A stretch of DNA of 38,050 bases, taken from Gammaproteobacteria bacterium. GTDB lineage: Bacteria; Pseudomonadota; Gammaproteobacteria; DSM-16500. The notes under the pieces are model-generated. The model had not been told where the DNA came from. It did not search any database and saw nothing but the letters and a program-made list of their open reading frames with translations. The stretch lies in assembly GCA_013287845.1 (NCBI GenBank), contig JABDDA010000009.1, positions 1 through 38,050 of the forward strand. Direction: 5' to 3'. How positions within the stretch are numbered: the stretch's first letter is position 1; every line of letters starts with the position of its first letter. Below, piece by piece: positions 33,891 through 38,050 of this stretch. A program made the position numbers and the translations under genes.

Positions 33891-34900
33891 TGAAAGTATT
33901 TGCTCCGGGAAAATTAATTTTATCAGGCGAGCATGCTGTCGTGTATGGACAACCTGCACTTGCAATGGCAGTGAATCGTTATGTCATTGCGACAGCAAAG
34001 CCACATATTTTACCGGGTGTTTCATTTGATTTATCTGATTTAGCGTATCAACGTCGATTGAGTTTTTCTGCATTATCACTTTTAAAAAAACGGTTGAAAA
34101 AAAATTACGAACGTTTTATTCAAGGTGATTTTAAAATTTATGATGTGTTACAAAAACCGTTTGAATTAGCGCAAGTTGCATTGATGCTTTTTGTTGAAAT
34201 GCTTAATATTAAATTAACACAAGGAATAAAAATTCATTTGCAATCGGATATTCCAATGGGTTGTGGAATGGGCTCATCAGCTGCAACGATTTTAAGTTTA
34301 ATGCATGCGATTGCTGCACATTTAGAAATGGATGTGCCGCACGATCTTTTATTTCGATTAGGATTGCAAGCGGAAAATATGCAACATGGTTTTTCAAGCG
34401 GTTTAGATTTACGCATTTCATTGCACGGTGGTTGTCTTTATTTGAAAGACGGTGAAACTTTCTCGCGCGCGATTCCTCAAATGAAAATGTTTTTAGTGAA
34501 CACAGGCACACCTGAAACGACAACAGGTGAGTGTGTTTCTGCTGTTGCGTCTTATTTTAAAGAATCGTCTATTGCAAAAGATTTTTCTTCTGCAACACAC
34601 GCACTCGATCAAGCATTACAAAAAAATCATTGGGAAGAATCTTTACGTGCGATTGCTGAAAATCATTTTTTATTAACAAAAATTGGTGTGGTGCCCGAAC
34701 GCATTCAAAAATTTATTTCTGAAATTGAATTACAAAGTGGTGCAGCAAAAATTTGTGGTGCGGGTGCAGTGCGTGGTGATACAGCCGGAGTAGTTTTAGT
34801 TTTCACAGAAGAAGAAGAATTATTAAAATTATTATGTGAAAATTATCGTTATGAAATTTTACCTGTGATGGGTGAAACACGAGGCGTGCATGTCGTTTAA
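33890..34900 (+). CDS. Mevalonate kinase (GHMP family)
   Basis: The 336-aa GHMP kinase phosphorylates mevalonate. The N-terminal MKVFAPGKLILSGEHAVVYG is the mevalonate kinase hallmark. The ATP loop reads DIPMGCGMGSSAAT (about 120-133), the acidic catalytic region GFSSGLDLRIS, and the third motif KICGAGAVRGDTAG lies near the C-terminus. The ATG overlaps the mvaS stop by one base (TGATG), which selects it over the in-frame 33881. Translational coupling runs through the whole operon. Confidence 0.9.
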   Translation: MKVFAPGKLILSGEHAVVYGQPALAMAVNRYVIATAKPHILPGVSFDLSDLAYQRRLSFSALSLLKKRLKKNYERFIQGDFKIYDVLQKPFELAQVALMLFVEMLNIKLTQGIKIHLQSDIPMGCGMGSSAATILSLMHAIAAHLEMDVPHDLLFRLGLQAENMQHGFSSGLDLRISLHGGCLYLKDGETFSRAIPQMKMFLVNTGTPETTTGECVSAVASYFKESSIAKDFSSATHALDQALQKNHWEESLRAIAENHFLLTKIGVVPERIQKFISEIELQSGAAKICGAGAVRGDTAGVVLVFTEEEELLKLLCENYRYEILPVMGETRGVHVV

Positions 34901-35810
34901 AGCATCAGCACCAGGTAGTTTAATGTTGTTAGGTGAATATGCAGTGCTGCACGGTGGATATGCTGTTTCGTGTGCAGTGAATTATCGTATGTTTGTGACA
35001 TTAACGGCAAGGTCCGATAATAAAATTAAAATTCATTCTGCGCTAGGTGAATATGAAACAGAATTATCTGATCTTGAAATTATTTCACCGTTTCAATTTA
35101 TTCTTGCTGTGTTAAAAAAATTTCAAAATGAATTGCGCAGTGGCTGTGATATTTTTATTGAGTCTGAATTTTCTGATCAATTAGGATTGGGTTCTTCTGC
35201 AGCTGTAACTGTTGCTTTGATTAAAGCTATTTCACAATGGATTTCTTTTTCATTCACGCAAGAAGAATTAATTCTTGATGCACGAGAAATTATTCGTTCT
35301 GTGCAAGGCATCGGTTCAGGCGCGGATGTGGCGGCGAGTGTGTTAGGTGGAATTGTTGCGTATTCAGCAAAAAATTTTTTCGCAGAAAAATTTATCTATG
35401 ATTATCCGTTATCTGTTGTTTATTCAGGTAGTAAAACAAAAACAGTAGATGCCATTTCATTTGTTAAAAATAAATTTTTGACGGACGAAAAAAAATTAAA
35501 AAATATTTTGGATGCCATTAATGGATGTGCTGAAAAAGGTATTCGTGCGTTAGAGGAAAATAATTTTTTTGAATTTGGAAATAGTATGAATCAGCAGCAG
35601 CTGCACATGGAAGAATTAGGTGTGAGCACAGCAGTGCTGCATGATGTGGTTCAGTTATTAAAAAATAAACCGTCTTTGCATGGTGTGAAAATTTCAGGAT
35701 CAGGATTAGGTGATTGTGCTGTTGCGTTAGGTGAATTGCGTTCGATAGAAATTGGCACGCTGATTCCTTGTCAAATTGATTTACACGGAGTGCGCGATGA
35801 AAAAAATTGA
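34890..35810 (+). CDS. GHMP kinase, probable phosphomevalonate kinase
   Basis: The 306-aa GHMP kinase starts at ATG 34890 (ASAPGSLMLLGEYAVLHGGYAV). The glycine loop is LGLGSSAAVTVALIKAI, the central acidic region GIGSGADVAASVLGG, and the C-terminal motif KISGSGLGDCAVAL. The sequence resembles both mevalonate and phosphomevalonate kinases. The pathway role is assigned because a clear mevalonate kinase precedes it and the decarboxylase follows. It overlaps both neighbours by 11 and 14 bases. Confidence 0.8.
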   Translation: MSFKASAPGSLMLLGEYAVLHGGYAVSCAVNYRMFVTLTARSDNKIKIHSALGEYETELSDLEIISPFQFILAVLKKFQNELRSGCDIFIESEFSDQLGLGSSAAVTVALIKAISQWISFSFTQEELILDAREIIRSVQGIGSGADVAASVLGGIVAYSAKNFFAEKFIYDYPLSVVYSGSKTKTVDAISFVKNKFLTDEKKLKNILDAINGCAEKGIRALEENNFFEFGNSMNQQQLHMEELGVSTAVLHDVVQLLKNKPSLHGVKISGSGLGDCAVALGELRSIEIGTLIPCQIDLHGVRDEKN

Positions 35811-36807
35811 TGTCGTGCATTTTTTACTGAAAAATTTATCGGATGTGCCTCAGCGTGAAACAGCGACAGCATTTGCACCAACGAATATTGCGTTATGTAA
35901 ATATTGGGGAAAACGAAATCAAGAATTAAATTTGCCTGTGACATCGAGTTTATCTGTTTCGCTCAATCAAAAAGGTGCAGCGGTTAAATTAAAAATAAAT
36001 TCACGCGCGCACGATGTGATTTTTTTAAATGATCAAGCGGTCGATTTGAATTCTGAATTTAGTCAAAAATTAATTTCGTTTTTAAATTTATTTCGTGCAA
36101 AACAAAAATGGAATGTCGATATTGAAATTAAAAGCAATATTCCAATTGCTGCAGGTTTGGCTTCATCTGCATGTGGATTTGCTTCGTTGGTATTAGCGCT
36201 TAATGAATTATTTCAATGGAATTTATCGTCAGAAAAATTATCTATTCTTGCACGATTAGGAAGTGGTAGCGCATCTCGTTCGATCGAGCATGGATTTATT
36301 GAATGGCATGCAGGAAAAGAAGAAACAGGAATGGATAGCTATTCAAAAAAATTAGCTGCAGAATGGCCTGAATTATGTGTGGGATTATGCATTGTGAATG
36401 ATCAGCAAAAAGAAATCAGTTCGCGCGAAGCCATGCAACGAACAATTGAAACGAGTCAATTATATTCCGCGTGGCCTGAAAAAGTTTCGCATGATTTAAT
36501 TTCATTGAAAGAAGCAATCGCATCACATGATTTTGAATTGTTAGGGCGTACTGCGGAATCGAATGCGATTGCCATGCATGCCACGATGATGGATGCGCAT
36601 CCTCCGATTATTTATTCCTCATCTAAAACATTACACATGATGCAAAAAATTTGGGAATTGCGTGCAGAAGGATTATCCGTTTTCTTTACGCAAGATGCGG
36701 GACCGAATTTAAAATTATTATTTTTAAAAAAAGATGAGGAAGTTTTAAAAGAAAAATTTTCGATGATGGAAATAATTGAACCGTTTGTCATGCCAGCATG
36801 CTTTTAG
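35797..36807 (+). CDS. mvaD: Diphosphomevalonate decarboxylase
   Basis: The 336-aa GHMP enzyme converts diphosphomevalonate to IPP with ATP. Family motifs: APTNIALCKYWGKRN, LPVTSSLSVSL, the glycine/serine loop IPIAAGLASSACGFASL, the segment RLGSGSASRSIEHGFIEW, AMHATMMDAHPPI and FFTQDAGPNLKLLF, with the catalytic Asp in the last two regions. The last six residues (VMPACF) and the stop are read from the first copy of a palindromic repeat at 36786-36820, so the original C-terminus has been altered. It overlaps the preceding gene by 14 bases and ends the operon. Confidence 0.93.
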   Translation: MKKIDVVHFLLKNLSDVPQRETATAFAPTNIALCKYWGKRNQELNLPVTSSLSVSLNQKGAAVKLKINSRAHDVIFLNDQAVDLNSEFSQKLISFLNLFRAKQKWNVDIEIKSNIPIAAGLASSACGFASLVLALNELFQWNLSSEKLSILARLGSGSASRSIEHGFIEWHAGKEETGMDSYSKKLAAEWPELCVGLCIVNDQQKEISSREAMQRTIETSQLYSAWPEKVSHDLISLKEAIASHDFELLGRTAESNAIAMHATMMDAHPPIIYSSSKTLHMMQKIWELRAEGLSVFFTQDAGPNLKLLFLKKDEEVLKEKFSMMEIIEPFVMPACF

Positions 36808-36938
36808 CTGGCATCCAGTGAATATTTAAAATAAAAATATTCAGCTGTCATGCCAGCGTGCTTTTAGCTGGCATCCAGTGACTTTTAAAAAAGCCACTGG
36901 ATGCCACCTCTCGCAAAAAGCGCTCGGCTGGCATGACA
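36786..36938. repeat. Triple copy of a TGCCAGC...GCTGGCA palindromic repeat
   Basis: Two direct copies (36786-36820 and 36846-36880) share 34 of 35 bases: TGTCATGCCAGC, a short loop, then GCTGGCATCCAGTG. A third copy in inverse orientation (36895-36938) starts CACTGGATGCCA and ends TGGCATGACA. Each copy can form a short hairpin, and copies 2 and 3 together can form a longer one of at least 12 bp. Repeats of this general kind are dispersed in several intracellular bacteria. Copy 1 overlaps the 3' end of mvaD; the cluster may serve as its terminator. Confidence 0.85.
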
Positions 36939-36961
36939 ACAATTCTAACTAAGGAGAATCT

Positions 36962-37672
36962 ATGCTAGTAAAAAAAATAATTGAATACCGCGAAAATAAT
37001 ATTGTCCTCGAAGGCTGTTATTTTTTCGATGATTCCATTTCCAAAAAACGCCCCGCAGTTTTAGTCGCACACGATTGGTCCGGCAGAAATAATTTTGCAG
37101 AAAACAAAGCAGAACAATTAGCAAAGTTGGGTTACCTAGGATTCGCACTCGACATGTTCGGAAAAGGAAAATTAGGAAACACAAACGAAGAAAAAATGGA
37201 ATTGATGAAACCGTTAATGGATGATCGTGCATTACTTTTAAAAAGAATGTTAGCTGCATTCGACACGATAAAAAAAATAAATGAAGTAGATGTTGATCGC
37301 ATTGCTGCAATTGGATTTTGTTTTGGTGGTTTATGCGCATTGGATTTAGCACGCAGTGGCGCAGAATTAAAAGGTGTAGTTAGTTTCCATGGATTACTCA
37401 GTCCTCCTCCGCAAAAAGATAAAACAATTTCTGCAAAAGTACTTGCACTTCATGGTAATGATGATCCTATGTCAGCGTCTGATGCAGTACTCGCATTTCA
37501 AAGAGAAATGACAGAAGCAAAAGCAGATTGGCAAATGCATATTTATGGAAATGCCGTGCATGCGTTTACAAATCCTTTAGCAAATGATCCTGGATTTGGA
37601 TTGGTCTATAACACATTGGCTGATAAGCGTTCATGGATTGCAATGAAAAATTTTTTCGAAGAAATTTTTTAA
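36962..37672 (+). CDS. Dienelactone hydrolase-family alpha/beta hydrolase
   Basis: The 236-aa soluble hydrolase has the DLH fold and catalytic triad: Cys in AIGFCFGGLCALDLA (about residue 120), Asp in LALHGNDDPMSA (about 168) and His in NAVHAFTNP (about 200). The N-terminal segment PAVLVAHDWSGRNNFAENKAEQLAKLGYLGFALDMFGKG is characteristic. The substrate is unknown; members range from dienelactone cleavage to general esterases. AAGGAG lies eight bases before the ATG. It follows the triple repeat and is probably transcribed separately from the mevalonate operon. Confidence 0.9.
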   Translation: MLVKKIIEYRENNIVLEGCYFFDDSISKKRPAVLVAHDWSGRNNFAENKAEQLAKLGYLGFALDMFGKGKLGNTNEEKMELMKPLMDDRALLLKRMLAAFDTIKKINEVDVDRIAAIGFCFGGLCALDLARSGAELKGVVSFHGLLSPPPQKDKTISAKVLALHGNDDPMSASDAVLAFQREMTEAKADWQMHIYGNAVHAFTNPLANDPGFGLVYNTLADKRSWIAMKNFFEEIF

Positions 37673-37690
37673 GTGAGTAAAAAAGTTTTT

Positions 37691-37800
37691 GCGAGCGGAT
37701 CCGAGCCGCGCACGTCAGCAAGCGTGTATGCTCTAAATAATTTCTCAGTAATAAAAAGGTTGTACACGCTTGGCTTAGCGCGCAGCTCGGATCTCGGATC
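37691..37800. repeat. GC-rich palindromic element, copy 2
   Basis: This copy resembles the one at 27512-27623 in both arms and loop: GCGAGCGGATCCGAGCCGCG on the left, a loop containing ATTTCTCAGTAATAAAAA, and a right arm starting ACACGCTTGGCTTAGCGCGC. The arms have mismatches, so it is older or less constrained. It lies 18 bases after the hydrolase gene, mirroring copy 1 after glyA. Confidence 0.8.
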
Positions 37801-37925
37801 TGTACCCAAAGGTTTATTGATAATTTCCGATCCGTGAGTATCAATGATCAAATAAAATAAAAAATTCAAATTAATGATCACGTTCCCAAAAAAAATCACG
37901 CATACACAAACCACCTAAAATCAGC

Positions 37926-37931
37926 TATAAT
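37926..37931 (+). promoter_or_regulatory. Candidate -10 box for the last gene
   Basis: A perfect TATAAT lies 28 bases before the ATG at 37960. The base run 17 upstream (TACACA, 37903-37908) matches only 4 of 6 of the -35 consensus. ACGAGG at 37946-37951 is the ribosome site. Confidence 0.45.
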
Positions 37932-37959
37932 TAAGTATGCACAAAACGAGGCTTCAATC

Positions 37960-38050
37960 ATGAGAAAAATAGCGTTACACAATTTAATTTCAGATCACAC
38001 GCGAAAATTTTCGGGTGATAAAAAAGAAGACCCGCGCATTCTTTTATTAA
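37960..38050 (+). CDS. Start of an unidentified gene, cut by the window end
   Basis: The frame is open from ATG 37960 to the last base, giving 30 residues that begin MRKIALHNLISDHTRKF and continue with a Lys/Asp-rich stretch. A ribosome site and a -10 box precede it. There is too little sequence to name a family. Confidence 0.5.
   Translation, partial: MRKIALHNLISDHTRKFSGDKKEDPRILLL

Noticed and set aside
37566-37914. Minus-strand reading frames over palindrome copy 2
   Set aside because: They are open only because the palindrome lacks stops; no ribosome site or conserved motif is seen.

Overview
This window is a low-GC stretch of a gammaproteobacterial chromosome. The best fit is an intracellular or host-associated Legionellales/Coxiellaceae-type organism. 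The reasons are the complete mevalonate pathway (rare in gammaproteobacteria but known from Coxiella and Legionella relatives), an ankyrin protein with an F-box-like segment and a low-complexity orphan protein (both effector-like), and several families of dispersed palindromic repeats. This placement rests on gene content read by eye. No rRNA, tRNA or CRISPR array was seen.

Layout: (1) 1-1071, the 3' part of an aromatic amino acid permease. (2) 1.2-5.6 kb, a small accessory island holding a TumE/TumA-type toxin-antitoxin pair and an unrecognised two-gene cassette of about 222 and 911 aa with overlapping frames. (3) 5.7-9.5 kb minus, a potABCD polyamine ABC transporter. (4) 9.5-14.0 kb, a MITE-like palindrome, the ankyrin/F-box-like protein, an outer-membrane barrel protein and a secreted Asp-box (BNR) repeat protein. 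(5) 14.0-16.0 kb, a bufferin operon: a Cys-rich BufA2-type precursor, BufB (DUF692) and BufC (DUF2063), with a terminator between bufA and bufBC. (6) 16.1-17.5 kb minus, a GAF-GGDEF diguanylate cyclase whose upstream region is a decayed REP-associated tyrosine transposase. (7) 17.5-24.6 kb minus, a full his operon (TrpR-family regulator, then hisG-D-C-B-H-A-F-IE), with HisG lacking the C-terminal regulatory domain. (8) 24.6-27.5 kb plus, purH and glyA, divergent from the his operon across a 36-bp near-palindromic operator. (9) 27.5-31.1 kb, a GC-rich palindromic repeat, an AAA/DUF4143 ATPase, a Phd/PIN toxin-antitoxin pair and an orphan low-complexity protein. (10) 31.1-36.8 kb, idi (minus) and the mvaA-mvaS-mvk-pmk-mvaD operon (plus). 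(11) 36.8-38.05 kb, a triple palindromic repeat, a dienelactone hydrolase-family protein, a second copy of the GC-rich palindrome and the start of a further gene.

How the genes work together: HisH/HisF release AICAR, which PurH returns to IMP using one-carbon units supplied through GlyA. The his and purH-glyA units diverge from one putative operator next to a TrpR-family gene, so coordinated control is plausible. The mevalonate genes run from HMG-CoA to isopentenyl diphosphate, and Idi makes DMAPP. BufB and BufC are expected to modify cysteines of the secreted BufA peptide for copper binding. Repeat insertions shape several gene ends: the last residues of MvaD and HisIE are encoded by repeat sequence.
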